64,000 bases of DNA, taken from assembly GCA_001310415.1 (NCBI GenBank), contig BAXE01000018.1, positions 35,205 to 99,204 of the forward strand. Direction: 5' to 3'. Under the pieces are notes generated by a model, which made no database searches, had not been told where the DNA came from, and worked only from the letters and a program-made list of their open reading frames with translations. This document shows positions 1 through 14,000 of this stretch, piece by piece. The first letter of the stretch is position 1. Each line of letters begins with the position of its first letter. This stretch comes from Enterovibrio sp. JCM 19048. Its GTDB lineage: Bacteria; Pseudomonadota; Gammaproteobacteria; Enterobacterales; Vibrionaceae. Both the position numbers and the translations under genes were made by a program.

Positions 1-617
1 TCCGCTGCCAAAAACCGGAAGGGATAAGTGCCAGCGAATCGCTGCAAGCCGGATAAGCAGGGTGGTGATCATGCCGGCGATGGATGCCAGTTCAACATCC
101 GCATTGGCAGCGAGCGCCAGGGTATGCATCATGCCGCCGGCAATACAGGCGGTGGCATACACCTCGGTGCGGAAAATCATTGGGATTTCGCGCGCCAGTA
201 CGTCACGGATAATACCGCCGCCGCAGCCAGTCAGCACACCCATGATCACGGCAACCATTGGCGACGCGCCATAGCTCAGCGCCTTATCGACACCAATTGC
301 TACAAACACGGCCAGACCAATCGCATCTGCGACAGGTAGGACGTACCAAGCAGGCGCCGGGGATGACGGATCAGCACAATCGACAAGACACACGTGGCGA
401 GGATAACCCAAAGATATTCGGTTTGGGTGACCCAGAAAACGGGTGTAGCACCCAGAACCATATCGCGGATAGTGCCCCCGCCAATGGCTGTCACCATGGC
501 AGTACAATCATCCCGAAGATCCATTCGAAGTTTACTGGCAAGCAGCACGCCGGAAATGGCAAACACGGCAGTACCGAACATGTCCAAGATATAGAGAAGC
601 ATAACGCGCTGTTTCAT
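1..617 (-). CDS. TRIC-family (YicG-like, UPF0126) membrane channel protein, partial
   Basis: The N-terminus starts at 617 ([15 protein letters not shown]) and the C-terminus lies beyond the left edge of the window. The protein is built from hydrophobic helices with two copies of a glycine-rich GGGxIRD motif: [10 protein letters not shown] near residue 45, and [10 protein letters not shown] read from about 200-235 in the second half. That duplicated half-repeat is the hallmark of the trimeric intracellular cation channel family to which E. coli YicG belongs. The frame breaks near 345 (one base missing), so the first 105 residues and the rest lie in different frames. The inner-membrane location is inferred from the hydrophobicity. 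The transported ion is not known from sequence. Confidence 0.8.
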
Positions 618-706
618 CCCTTATTTCAGTTAAGCGCGCGCGATTTTACGTAAAAGATCCTTACGGGCAATCGGCGTCGTCACGCGGTGCGCTGCCAGTG
701 TTTGAA

Positions 707-1531
707 TTAGTGACCGAGATCGCTTCTTACGCTGTCCAGAGCGGTACAGATTTGCTTCACCGCTTTCAATGCGCGTGGTGTTGGCCGGTTAAGCCAATCC
801 CCTGTTATGGCAAAGATAGCGTGGTTTTTTACTGCGGGGACAAAGTCTTGCCATTTCTTCCAACTTAGTGGCACTTGAGTATTGGCGGCAGGGTAGAAAA
901 TGGCTTGTGGCGCTTTTACCACAATCTGCTCGATGTTGACCTGAGGATAGGGCGCTGCACTGTTTGCAAAGATGTTCTCGCCGCCACAAAGTGAGAAAAG
1001 GGGCTGTGGCCAGTGATCACCATTGTTTGTTAGCAGCGGGGAATCACTCAGCTGGTAGAAGTAGGGGACTTTCGCTTTCCCTTGCTGGCTGGCTTCAATC
1101 GCTGCCAGCTCTTTACGAACTGCGTCCGCGCGCGCTTTTGCCACTGAAGGATCGGCTGACCATTTGCCGAGTTTTTCAATGTTATCGGCTGCGTCATACA
1201 GCGAATGGGGATTGGAGTAAAACACCTCAATACCGAGCCGCTCAAGCTTAGCCAATTCTTTATCGGGATTTCCGCCTTGCCATGCCAGCACTAAATCAGG
1301 CTTTAGGGTCACAACCCGCTCAATATTGATGCCACGGTAGTTGGCAACCTGCTCCAGTTCCAGTGCTTCTGGCGGATAATCACTATGCGCACTGACCGCG
1401 ATCAGGTTGTCACCCAGTCCGGCTTCATAGGCAAGCTCTGTGGTGTGTGGGGACAGGCTGATCACGCGCAGCGGCGCCGCCACTGCCAGTGTTGGCAGCA
1501 GAAGTAAGGCAAATAAAAATCGGGACATCAT
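707..1531 (-). CDS. btuF: Vitamin B12 ABC transporter periplasmic binding protein BtuF
   Basis: This is the periplasmic corrinoid-binding protein that delivers B12 to BtuCD. The signal peptide begins at MMSRFLFALLLLP and ends around AVAA. It is followed by the class III binding-protein fold with the RVISLSPHTTELAYEAG start and the conserved LKPDLVLAW segment, about 274 residues in all. The reading frame stays open upstream to 1579, but the ATGATG at 1531-1526 is the sensible start: it overlaps the TGA stop of the upstream CbiB-like gene (1530-1528) and begins the signal peptide. The overlap suggests translational coupling. The neighbours fit corrinoid salvage. No frame break is seen. Confidence 0.93.
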   Translation of the reverse strand: MMSRFLFALLLLPTLAVAAPLRVISLSPHTTELAYEAGLGDNLIAVSAHSDYPPEALELEQVANYRGINIERVVTLKPDLVLAWQGGNPDKELAKLERLGIEVFYSNPHSLYDAADNIEKLGKWSADPSVAKARADAVRKELAAIEASQQGKAKVPYFYQLSDSPLLTNNGDHWPQPLFSLCGGENIFANSAAPYPQVNIEQIVVKAPQAIFYPAANTQVPLSWKKWQDFVPAVKNHAIFAITGDWLNRPTPRALKAVKQICTALDSVRSDLGH

Positions 1532-2491
1532 AATAATCCGTGGGCGAACCACATCAGAAAACTTTGGATAAGCAGCCACAGCAGGGCTTTTTGTTTCAGC
1601 GACTGGTTGAGCAGCGCAAGGTGCAGAGCGGAAGGGGAGATCTCACCGCCAATATTGGGACGTGGGCATTTTTCGCTGTCGTAAATCGCAGGGCCACCCA
1701 GGGATAGCTGGAACTTGGCTCCGGTTCCGGCAAGCAGCCAGCCTGCACCATTCGCAGACCAGTCCTGTCCCTGTTTTCGGATTGCGGTCAGTGCCGGTTC
1801 AAAGCGGTGTCCGGCGGCTATCAACAAGGCAAACAGTCTTGATGGAACCCAATCTAACAGCGCCAAAAAGGATGCTGCGGGCAGACCAAATTCGGCGAAT
1901 TCAAAGCGACGCGGTGGCCAGGCGCGAGTCAGTTGTACCACCAGCGCGTAGAGAAATGCGCCAATGCCTCCGGCAATGGCATACCAGAACAGCACGCCAA
2001 TTAGCCCTCGCGCATAGCCTATCAGTAGGGTTTCACACCCCGCCTTGGCAATGCCAACAGGAGAGAGTGATTGCGTTTCACGGTTCAGCGCCTTGGCGAG
2101 CAAGGTGCGGGCCAGTGGTTTGTCTTCGCGTGTCAGTGCCTGTTCGATTTGTATAGCGAGTTGCGTCAGCGGTTTCCAGCCAAGGGCAAGCCAGAGCAAC
2201 AGGCCATCGAAAAGCCAGTCAATCCAGACCAGTTGCTTCAAGGCAACCAGCAATACAGCAACTGTCAGCACATAATGGCCATGGCTAAAAGGCCGGAGAG
2301 TTTCTGTTGCTGTGGGTCGTCTTCGAGGTGATTGACTTTGGCTGCGATGGCATCAGCGACACGTCGCCAGAGAGTAAGCGGCTGATATCGGCAGGCACCG
2401 GAAAAAACCAGTGCAAAAGAAGGGCTCCCCACATCGCGAGCAAGGCGGTGTGATCCAGCAAGGCGTCAAACGGCGTGGGGAGATCGGTCAT
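1528..2491 (-). CDS. cbiB: CobD/CbiB-family cobalamin biosynthesis protein
   Basis: The gene encodes a polytopic membrane protein with the CbiB-like core: REDKPLARTLLAKALNRET, then SPVGIAKAGCETLLIGYARGLI, then an LFWYAIAGG helix. In its family CbiB attaches the aminopropanol arm to adenosylcobyric acid in the inner membrane. Two single-base losses break the frame, one near 2360 and one near 2275. Restored, the product is about 321 residues. The start ATG (2491-2489) overlaps the TAA stop of mtn as TAATG, and the stop overlaps the btuF start, so mtn-cbiB-btuF reads as one tightly packed operon. Many vibrios salvage rather than make corrinoids, so a salvage role is likely but inferred. Confidence 0.8.
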
Positions 2492-3192
2492 TATGCTTTC
2501 AGCAGCTCAACCATTTTTTCAACCATGGCGCTTGAGCTTTTCGCCGCCAGCGGCAGGAACTCGTCAAACGTCATTGGTGATTCTTTGTCGGCAACGTCAG
2601 AAATGGCGCGTACAACCACAAACGGCACTTTAAATTGGTGACACGCCTGTGCAATCGCTGCCGCTTCCATTTCTACCGCAATCACGTTCGGGAAATGCTG
2701 ACGGATGAAGTTTTGTTTTTCCGTAGTGTGAACGAATGCGTCACCGGTGCAGATCAGGCCACGTACCGCGTGAGGAGCTGGCTCCATGGCTGCCAACGCT
2801 TGCTCGGCAACGTCCATCAGTTTGGCATCAGACGCGAAAGTCGCTGGCTGGCCAGCCATTTGACCCATAGTGTAACCAAATGCGGTCACGTCAGCATCGT
2901 GGTAAGCCACGTCTGTTGAGATAACCACGTCACCCAGGTTCAGGCTGGCATCAAAACCGCCCGCTGAACCGGTGTTGATCACTACGCTAGGTTTGAAGCG
3001 TTCCAGCAGCACAGAGGTGCCTACGGCCGCGGCCACTTTACCAATGCCTGACTGCAGAAGTACCACATTGGTGCCGTTCAGATCGCCGGTGTAGAATTTG
3101 CAGCCTGCAATTTCCTGTAGCTGGCAGTTATTCATTTTGTTTTTCAGCAGGGTAACTTCCTGCTCCATCGCGCCGATAATACCGATTTTCAT
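2491..3192 (-). CDS. mtn: 5'-methylthioadenosine/S-adenosylhomocysteine nucleosidase
   Basis: This cytosolic enzyme hydrolyses MTA and SAH to adenine plus methylthioribose or S-ribosylhomocysteine. It recycles methionine and feeds LuxS and autoinducer-2 synthesis. The 233-residue frame is intact and full length (E. coli 232). The start [13 protein letters not shown], the phosphorylase-like [11 protein letters not shown], the substrate-binding [10 protein letters not shown] and the catalytic Asp in RAISDVAD are all present. It is the first gene of the mtn-cbiB-btuF run. A terminator for the upstream gltBD pair lies just before it (3253-3279), so it probably has its own promoter in 3193-3250. 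Confidence 0.97.
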   Translation of the reverse strand: MKIGIIGAMEQEVTLLKNKMNNCQLQEIAGCKFYTGDLNGTNVVLLQSGIGKVAAAVGTSVLLERFKPSVVINTGSAGGFDASLNLGDVVISTDVAYHDADVTAFGYTMGQMAGQPATFASDAKLMDVAEQALAAMEPAPHAVRGLICTGDAFVHTTEKQNFIRQHFPNVIAVEMEAAAIAQACHQFKVPFVVVRAISDVADKESPMTFDEFLPLAAKSSSAMVEKMVELLKA

Positions 3193-3252
3193 CTTGTTGC
3201 TCGTCAGAATTTAAGTGTTTAACGAAGTGTATCATGAGCCAAAATAGGGGCG

Positions 3253-3279
3253 AAAAAAAGTGCCTTTACAGGCACTTTT
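3253..3279 (-). terminator. Rho-independent terminator of gltB1-gltD1
   Basis: Read on the minus strand this is a 9-bp stem (GAAAAGTGCC side, with the complementary GGCACTTTT side) around a 6-base loop, followed by a run of T. It lies just downstream of the gltD1 stop at 3301 and separates the gltBD pair from mtn. Confidence 0.85.
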
Positions 3280-3300
3280 CAACGCGATGCTCACAGTGGA

Positions 3301-4714
<1,414 letters not shown>

Positions 4715-4725
4715 AGGGTCCTCCG

Positions 4726-7700
4726 TTACTGCGCCTGAACACGCAGCTCGGCTGCGCTTCGGCTTTGGTGCCCCAGCAGGAACGCACGTCCGCTGCTTTC
4801 GGTTTCACCAGATAGAATTTGCTGATCCATTGTTCAAAGTCGGCGAGGATTTCCTGCGCGCGACAGGAGCCGGTTAGCTCCAGGTGTTGATCAATCAGAC
4901 CACGGAGGTGTTCCTGATGAATGGCCAGGGTGTCGAGACAGATGGCTTCTACCAGCTCTGGATTGACCCGGCCGGTAAAGTCACCGGTGTCATCGAGAAC
5001 GTATGCAAAACCGCCTGTCATACCTGCGCCGAAGTTGACGCCGGTATGGCCGAGGATAGCGATAATGCCACCTGTCATGTATTCACAGGCGTTGTCACCG
5101 GCACCTTCCACCACCGCCAGCGCGCCTGAGTTACGCACCGCGAAACGCTCGCCCGCTTTGCCTGCGGCAAACAGCTTGCCGCCAGTCGCGCCATACAGGC
5201 AGGTATTGCCGATGATGGTGGACTCGTGCGAGTCAAACGCTGAGCCGACATGCGGCTTGATGACGATATTGCCGCCAGCCATGCCTTTGCCCACATAGTC
5301 GTTAGCATCACCGGTCAGGGTCAGGTTCACACCACCGGCGTTCCAAACCCCAAATGATTGCCCCGCAGTCCCCTGAAGGTAGATATCCAATGGTGTCGCA
5401 ACCATGCCCTGGTTACCGTAGCGCTTGGCAATGGCTCCGGACAGGGATGCGCCTACTGAGCGGTCAGTATTGCGGATATCCAGATAGGCACTCGCTGACT
5501 CTCGGTTTTCAATCGCATCAGCGAAGGTTTCCAGCAGTTTCTTGTTCAGCACCGCCTTATCAAACGGTACGTTCTGTTCTTGCCAGAAGACAGCCTTGCC
5601 CGGTTTGGGCTGCGGGCTAGCCAGAATGGCGGAAAGGTCGAGCTTGAGCTGCTTGGCCGTGAAACCATCAACCGCTTCCAGCAAGTCGGTGCGGCCAATC
5701 AGGTCGGTCAGTTTTCCACACCCAATTGCGCCATCAGCTCGCGCACTTCTTCGCCGAGGCCTTTGAAGAAGTTCATCACCTGCTCAGGCAAGCCTTTGAA
5801 GTACTCTCGGCGCAGAGTGTCATCCTGTGTAGCAACACCGGTAGCACAGTTATTGAGGTGACAGATACGCAGGTATTTACAGCCCAGCGCAACCATTGGC
5901 GCGGTACCGAAGCAAAGCTCTCTGCTCCCAAAATGGTGGCTTTGATGATGTCGAGACCGGTTTTCAGGCCGCCATCTACCTGCAGGCGGATTTTATGACG
6001 AAGGCCGTTGGCAACCAGCGCCTGCTGGGTTTCAGCAAGGCCAAGCTCCCAAGGGCTACCGGCATATTTCACGGATGTCAGTGGGCTGGCGCCGGTGCCG
6101 CCATCGTAACCAGAGATGGTAATGAGATCGGCATAGGCTTTTGCCACACCTACGGCTATCGTGCCGACACCAGGTTCAGATACCAGCTTCACGGAAACCA
6201 GTGCATCCGGGTTGACCTGTTTGAGGTCGAAGATCAGTTGCGCCAAATCCTCAATCGAGTAGATATCGTGGTGAGGTGGCGGAGAAATCAGGGTCACGCC
6301 CTGAACCGAATAACGCAGGCGGGCAATTTCCGCCGTCACCTTATGGCCGGGTAACTGACCACCTTCACCGGGCTTCGCGCCCTGTGCCACTTTAATTTGC
6401 AGCACATCAGCATTGGTCAGGTAGTGCGGTGTAACACCGAAACGGCCTGACGCGATTTGCTTGATGCGCGAGTTGCGCTCGGTGTTAAAGCGGCGCGGAT
6501 CTTCACCGCCTTCACCGGAGTTGGAGTTGCCGCCAAGACGGTTCATGGCAATGGCCAGTGCTTCATGTGCTTCCGGGCTCAAGGCGCCGATAGACATGGC
6601 CGCTGAGTCAAAGCGTTTGAACAGTTCAGTGGCCGCTTCCACTTTTTCAAGTGAAACGGGTTTGTCTGCAGGCTTCAGTTTCATCAGGTCACGCAGGGAT
6701 GAAACCGGGCGACTGTTGACAGTCTCGGCGTAGGTTTTGTAATCCATCGCATCGCCGGAGCGCACCGCGGATTGCAAGGTGCTGACAACATCTGGGTTGT
6801 AGGCGTGGTATTCGCCGCCATGGACGTATTTCAAAAGGCCACCGTGTTCAATGGATTTACGTTTCAGCCAGGCGCGGCGTGACAGGTTGTACAAATCCTG
6901 CTGGAAGTCAGAAAAATCGGCGCCCTGAATACGGCTCGCGACACCTTTAAAGCAGAGGTTCACTACCTGCTCACCCAGGCCAATGGCTTCGAACAACTGC
7001 GCACAGCGGTAAGAAGCAATGGTAGAGATGCCCATCTTGGACATGATTTTGAACAGGCCTTTGTTGATGCCGTTGCGGAAGTTGAGCATGGCATCACGCA
7101 TCGGTTTTTCAATCACGCCTTTTTCGACCATCTTGGCGATGGATTCATAGGCAGATATGGATAAACCGCGGTCGCACCAAATCCGAGCAAAACGGCAAAC
7201 TGGTGAGGGTCGCGCGCAGAGGCGGTTTCTACCACAATGTTGGCATCACAGCGCAGAGACGAATCCACCAGGCGTTTGTGCACCGCACCGACTGCCATAG
7301 CGGCAGGGATCGGCAGTTTGTCTTTGGCAATGCCGCGGTCTGACAGCACAACCAGCACCGTACCGTCACGTACAACACGCTCAACCTGATCGCAAAGATC
7401 GATAATGGCCTGTTCCAGCGACTTGTCTTCAGGCTTGAAGTTGATGTCGATGATACTGTTGCGGTAGTACTCATCGTCGAGTTCAAGAAGCTGAACCATG
7501 TCGGAATAAAGCAATACCGGGCTTTTGAATGCCACACGGTAGGCGTGTCCATCGGTTTCGGAAAAGACATTCATTTCCTGGCCGATGCAGGTTGCCAGCG
7601 ACATGACGTGGTTTTCACGCAACGGGTCGATAGGCGGGTTAGTCACCTGGGCAAACTTTTGGCGGAAGTAATCGGCAATATGGCGCTCTTTGGAAGAGAG

Positions 7701-9187
7701 CACTGCCATTGGCGTATCATCACCCATGGAGCCTGTTGCTTCCTGACCGATGTCGCCCAATACGCGCAGCACCTGATCCTGCTCTTCGCGGGAAACGCCA
7801 AACAGTTTCTGGAAGACGTGTAGCTCGTCGTCATCCATGCTGCGTTTGCCACCGCTTTCTTCGGCGTTCAGCTCCTCAAACGGCGTCAGACGCTTAACGT
7901 TTTTATCCAGCCAGGCTTTGTAGGGATGGCGGCTTTTCAGTTCATTATCGATGTCGGCTGAATGCCAGATCTGCCTTCAAAGGTATCAATCACCAGCAAC
8001 TCACCCGGGCCGACACGGCCTTTCTCTGCCACTTCATCTGGTGCGTAATCCCAGATACCGACTTCTGAAGCCAAGGTGATCAGTTTGTCTTTGGTGACCA
8101 CATAGCGGGCAGGGCGCAGGCCGTTGCGGTCAAGGTTACAGGCGGCATAGCGGCCGTCTGACATGACGATACCGGCCGGGCCGTCCCAAGGCTCCATGTG
8201 CATGGAGTTGAAATCGTAAAATGCACGCAGATCCGGCGCCATGTCCGGGTGGTTTTGCCAAGCCGGTGGCACCAGCATGCGCATGGCGCGGAACAGATCC
8301 ATACCGCCGGCAAGGAACACTTCCAGCATGTTGTCGAGGCTTGAGCTGTCCGAGCCGGTTTCATTGACAAACGGCGCGGCCTCTTTCAAATCTGGCAGCA
8401 GCGGAGAGTTGAATTTGTACGCACGGGCGCGGGCCCATTGGCGGTTACCTTCAATGGTGTTGATTTCACCATTATGAGCCAGATAACGGAATGGCTGTGC
8501 CAATGGCCATTTTGGTGTGGTATTGGTTGAAAAACGCTGGTGAAACAGACAGATAGATGCTTCTAAGCGTAAGTCGGCCAAGTCGAGGTAAAACCTTGGC
8601 AGGTCAGCCGGCATGCACAGACCTTTGTAGACAATGGTGCGGGTAGAGAGGCTTGTAATATAGAAATCGCTGTCTTCAGCCAACGCTTTTTCCGCGCGGC
8701 GGCGGGCGATGTAAAGGCGACGCTCTACGTCACGTGCTCGCCATCCGGCAGGGCCGTTGATAAAGACCTGTTCAATGTTGGGAACACTGCTGGCCGCGAT
8801 TTCACCCAAAACATCCTCATTGGTGGGCACTTCGCGCCAGCCAACAATGGTGAGGGTCTCTGCGGCAATTTCCTTTTCAAACACCGCTTTGGCATGTTGT
8901 GCCTTTACTGGGTCTTTGCTGAGGAAAATCATGCCCACGCCGTAGAGCTTACTGAGGTTCCAGTCGTTCTCTTCGGCGACAAGGCGGAAAAAGGAATCGG
9001 GCTTTTGAAGTAACAAGCCGCAGCCGTCACCGGTTTTCCCATCGGCGTTGATAGCGCCACGGTGGGTCATTCGGTCGAGTGCGGAAATAGCGGTCCGGAC
9101 AAGTTTGTGGCTGGCTTCACCTTCCGTATGGGCGATGAGGCCAAAGCCGCAGTTGTCTTTCTCCAGCGTTGGATCGTACAGCGACAT
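4726..9187 (-). CDS. gltB: Glutamate synthase [NADPH] large subunit GltB, copy 1 (proteobacterial type)
   Basis: GltB releases ammonia from glutamine and combines it with 2-oxoglutarate to give glutamate. The start ATG at 9187 follows AGGGAGA and leads to [20 protein letters not shown], where Cys13 would be the N-terminal nucleophile after propeptide removal. After the glutaminase domain come the central domain, the FMN-binding domain ([39 protein letters not shown]), the iron-sulfur motif [12 protein letters not shown] and the GXGXG beta-helix. Five frame breaks, all consistent with single missing bases, lie near 7970, 7160, 5918, 5712 and 4755. Restored length is about 1488 residues. It forms an operon with gltD1. 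Confidence 0.93.
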
Positions 9188-9599
9188 TGCAATTCTCCCT
9201 TGCGACTGCTTTAGGCAGTGACTGCAGTTTTTATGCCTTCCTGGCACCTGTCCCTCGATATACCAATATCCTATTGGCGGTTGAGCAACACTATCGAGTG
9301 GGCAGCGTAGTGTTTATGCATTTTCGACCCTTCAAGTTATCGGTTAATGACGAAGAGGTCAAATTTCGTCACATTACTTTAACTTTAGGAATTAACAGCG
9401 ATATATCTGGCAAACCTTGGTTGCAGGCAGCATTTAATGGCGGATCTTTTAACTTGGTCGCAGAGATTAAATTACGCGCAGGTAGCGATTATTTATCGCT
9501 TGGTGGCAACTTTTAGCCGTCGGGGTGGGGAACAGGGACGAAAAAGAAAAAAGCCAGCCGCAAGGGCTGGCAAAACTGGAAGATATTACTGAGTTATAG
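9188..9599. other. Spacer between the two gltBD pairs
   Basis: This 412-base stretch holds the terminator of gltB2-gltD2 (9541-9571) and must hold the promoter of gltB1. The middle part (9300-9480) is AT-rich. I see no convincing gene: the plus-strand frame across it has no family resemblance and begins inside gltB1. Confidence 0.6.
9541..9571 (-). terminator. Rho-independent terminator of gltB2-gltD2
   Basis: On the minus strand a 7-bp stem GCCAGCC/GGCTGGC with a CTTGC loop is followed by TTTTTTCTTTTT. It lies about 30 bases past the gltD2 stop. Confidence 0.9.
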
Positions 9600-11068
9600 T
9601 TATGCGGAGAGCATCAGCGAGTCTGCTTTTGCCTCTAAGTTGGTGTTGCCCATCAAGAAGGCGTCGATAGCGCGTGCACACTCGCGGCCTTCATTGATAC
9701 AGCGAACAACCAGTGACTGTCCGGTGCGCATATCACCGGCGGCAAACACACCTTTCTGGCTGGTCTGGAAGTGAGTGGTGGCAACATTGCCACGCTCATC
9801 CAGTGCCACATCCAGTTGGGCCAATACGCCGTGCGGTTCTGGGTGTAAAAAGCCCATGGCAAGGAATGCCATATCACAAGGATTTCACGCTCAGAGCCTG
9901 CCACTTCTTCAAAGCTCGGGCGCTCACCTGGCGCAGCCTCTTTCCAGACGATGTCTGCAAGGCGCAGTGCTTTCACATTGCCGTTACCATCGTCGATAAA
10001 TGCTTTGGTCAGGATATTCCAGTGACGCTCACAGCCTTCTTCGTGGGAAGTCGAAGTTCGCAGGATCATTGGGTACTGTGGCCAAGGCATGTTAGCTGGG
10101 CGTTTTTCCGGTGGGATCGGCATGATCTCCACCTGGGTAATGCTCGCGGCGCCATGGCGATTCGAGGTACCCACACAGTCAGAGCCTGTATCACCACCAC
10201 CGATCACGACGACGTGTTTGCCTTTAGCGTGGATCTCTTCAGTTTTCAGATCCATGCCGTTGGCACGGCGGTTGTTCTGACCCAGAAACTCCATCGCGAA
10301 ATGCACCCCTTTCAGCTCGCGGCCAGGGATGGGCAGATCACGCGGAACGGTCGAGCCACCGGTCAGCAGTACGACATCGTAATCCTGACGAATTTGCAGG
10401 GCATTGACGTTCACACCTACGTGCGCATTGACCTTGAATTCGATGCCGGCTTCTGCCATCAGATTGATCTTGCGATCAATCACATCCATGCCGAGCTTGA
10501 AGTCAGGAATACCAAAACGCAGGAGACCACCGACTTTCTCATCGCGCTCGAACACAGTGACGTTGTGGCCGGCACTGTTAAGCTGCTCTGCAGCCGCCAA
10601 ACCCGCAGGGCCTGAGCCAATGATGGCGACTTTCTTGCCAGTGCGTGAGGTAGGTGTTTTCGGTTTGGCATACCCTTCACGGTATGCCGTTTCAACGATG
10701 GTTTTTTCGATATTACAGATAGTGATGGGGTCTTGGTTGATCCCCAGTACACAGGCACTTTCACACGGCGCAGGACAAACCCTGCCGGTGAATTCTGGGA
10801 AATTATTGGTGGAGCTTAATATGTTCCACGCTTCTTCCCAGCTGTCGCGGTAAACCGCGTCGTTAAATTCAGGAATAATATTCCCAATTGGACAGCCGCT
10901 GTGGCAGAAAGGAACACCACAGTCCATGCAGCGCGCAGACTGTTGGTTGATCTTTTCACCAAACTCGCTGTTCAGGACAAACTCCTTGTTGTCCTGAATA
11001 CGAACGGCGGGGTCTTTCTTGGCCGGCAATTCGCGGCCAAATTCGAGAAATCCGGTTGGCTTACCCAT
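9600..11068 (-). CDS. gltD: Glutamate synthase small subunit GltD, copy 2 (divergent type)
   Basis: This second GOGAT beta subunit differs clearly from copy 1, with an extended N-terminus ([19 protein letters not shown]). Conserved features are the cluster-binding CMDCGVPFCHSGCPIGNIIPEF and CPAPCESACVLG, the FAD site VAIIGSGPAGLAAAEQL and the nucleotide site VVVIGGGDTGSDCVGTS. It ends with VFAAGDMRTGQSLVVRCI. One missing base near 9885 breaks the frame. Restored length is 489 residues. The start overlaps the end of gltB2 by 8 bases (11061-11068), so the two are co-translated. The N-terminus resembles the small subunits of plant and Bacteroidetes-type enzymes more than the enteric one. That comparison is from memory of the families, not a search. 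Confidence 0.92.
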
Positions 11069-14000
11069 TTACAGCCTCCACTTCTTCCTTGTTTGCGGCT
11101 TCTTGTTTACGTTGTTCCAGCACGGCTTTGTAATCACGTGGCATGACCTTGACGATGGCATTGAGGTTTTCCTCAACATTCGACAGGAAGGTTTCAGCCA
11201 CGGTACTGCCGGTCAGCGTGTGATGTTTGCTGATCATCTCTTTCAGTAGGGCGATGTCCTCGTCGTCCAGCGGATCTAAATCAACCAGCTCTGGGTTGAG
11301 CTTGGTTTCGAAGTCACCAAACTGATCCCAAACGTATGCCACACCACCACTCATTCCTGCAGCGAAGTTGCGTCCGGTCTGGCCGAGAACAATCGCGACG
11401 CCGCCGGTCATGTATTCACAACCGTGGTCACCGATACCTTCAACCACTACTTTGGCGCCGGAGTTACGCACACAGAAACGTTCACCTGCCACACCGCGGA
11501 TATAAGACTCACCGGAGGTTGCGCCGTAGAAACAGACGTTACCGACAACGATGTTGTCTTCCGCAATGATGTCGCTCTTCGCATCCGGGTAGAGCACCAG
11601 TGTGCCGCCGGACAGGCTTTACCCCAGTAGTCGTTAGCATCGCCTTCAACGGTGAATGTCACGCCTTTGGCGAGGAAAGCACCGAAGCTTTGACCAGCAG
11701 AGCCCTTGAACTTGACGTTCATTGCCTGAGGCAGACCCTGGTCTTTGTACACTTTCGAAATTTCATTCGACAGCATGGTGCCGGCGCTGCGGTCGGTGTT
11801 CACAATCGCGAACTCTGCATCCACTTTACGGCCTTCTTTCAGTGCACTTGATGCAACCTCAATCAGGCGGCGGTCAAGCACTGCTTCCAGCGCGTGGTTT
11901 TGTTGGGTCTGGCAGTACATGCCGTCACCTTCACGTGGCTCTTCTTTATGCAGAACAACGTTGAGATCCAGGTTCTGGTATTTCCAGTGACCGACGTCAG
12001 AGCGCACTTTCAGGTGCTGAGACTGACCGACCATCTCGTTGATGGTGCGATAGCCAAGCTCAGCCATGATTTCACGCAGACCTTCTGCCATGTAGGTGAA
12101 GAAGGTAACAACGTCTTCTACGCGGCCATCAAAACGCTCACGCAGGGTCTTGTTCTGGGTGGCGATACCGACAGGACAGGTGTTGAGGTGACACTTACGC
12201 ATCATGATACAACCTTCAACCACCAGTGCGGCGGTTGCCACGCCCCATTCCTCTGCACCCAGCAGGGTGGCTACGGCAAGGTCACGCGGAGTTTTCATCT
12301 GACCGTCAGATTGCACAACGATGCGGTTACGCAGGCCATTTTTCAGCAGCGTCTGGTGTGTTTCTGCCAAACCCAGCTCCCACGGCAGACCTGCGTGCTT
12401 GATGGATGACAGAGGCGAAGCACCGGTACCGCCATCGAAACCAGCAATCAGTACAACGTCAGCTTTGGCTTTGGCCACACCGGAAGCAATCGTACCGACA
12501 CCGGCTTCGGATACCAGTTTGACGTTGATACGCGCTTTACGGTTGGCATTCTTCAGGTCATAGATCAGCTGCGCCAAATCCTCGATAGAGTAAATATCGT
12601 GGTGTGGTGGTGGTGAGATAAGACCAACGCCTGGGGTGGAGTGACGGGTACGGCCAATCCAGTCGTCAACCTTGTGACCCGGCAGCTGGCCGCCTTCGCC
12701 TGGTTTTGCACCCTGTGCCATCTTGATTTGCAGCTCATCGGCATTCGCCAGGTAGTAAGAGGTGACACCGAAGCGGCCAGAAGCAACCTGTTTGATAGCA
12801 GAGCGTTCCAGTCACCGTTTTCTTTTTTCTCGAAACGGATAGGGTCTTCACCTCCTTCACCGGAGTTGGATTTCGCGCCAATACGGTTCATCGCAACAGC
12901 AAGGGTTGAGTGCGCTTCGTGTGAGATGGAACCAAAGCTCATTGCACCCGTCGCAAAGCGTTTCAGGATGCTCTCTACCGGTTCAACCTCATCCAATGGG
13001 ATGCTACCCGCCGGATTTTTACAAAGTCGAACTGGCTGCGCAGTGTTGCGGCATCATCACCCTGGCTGTCGACGGCTTTACAGTATTCTTTGAACTGTTT
13101 GAAATCTTTGTCGCGCGTGGAGTGCTGCAACAGGTGAATAGTTTCAGGGTTGAACAGGTGTTTCTCACCACGCTGTTTCCACTGGTAAACACCGCCTACA
13201 TCCAGCATCTGTACCGGGATCTCACGGGTAGGGTAGCCCAGACGGTGACGCACCAGTACTTCTTTGGCGATGTCATCAATGGTCAGACCCTGAATACGGG
13301 AAACCGTACCGGTGAAGTACTTGTCCACCACAGACTTGCTGATACCCAGTGCTTCAAAGATTTGCGCACCGTGGTATGACTGCAGGGTAGAGATCCCCAT
13401 TTTGGAGAAAATCTTGAGAAGACCAGCATTGATAGACTTACGGTAGTTCTCGAACAATTTGTCCACATCCGCGGCCGGATCCAGCTTCTTGGTACGCTGC
13501 AGATCGACCAGAGTTTCGTAGACCAGGTACGGGTTAACAGCATTCGCACCGTAGCCAACGAGTGTGGCAAAGTGATGGGTTTCACGCGCGTCACCGGTTT
13601 CGATAACGATGTCGGCTTTCGCACGCAGACCTTTGCGGATCAGGTGGTGGTGAACCGCACCCACTGCCAGCATGGCAGGGATTGCAGCATGGTTGGAGTT
13701 CACTGCACGGTCAGTCAGTAGGATGATGGAATAGCCATCTACCACGGCATCTTCTGCATACTGACAGATACGCTTCAGTGCGCGCTCCAGTTTGCCCGGC
13801 TCACCGCTGGCACGAAACACGATATCAAGCGTCTTGGCTTGCAAGTGATCGTTATCAATCGCGCGCAGTTTTTCCAGCTCAGCGTTGCTCAGTACTGGTG
13901 ATTCCAACTCGACCTTGCGGCAGTGGATTGGGGATTCAATCAAGAGGTTCTGATCTTTACCCAAATACGTTTTCAGCGACATAACCATGCGCTCACGGAT

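Noticed and set aside
9169..9516. 115-codon plus-strand ORF in the gltBD spacer
   Set aside because: It begins inside gltB1 on the other strand, has no ribosome site and no family resemblance.
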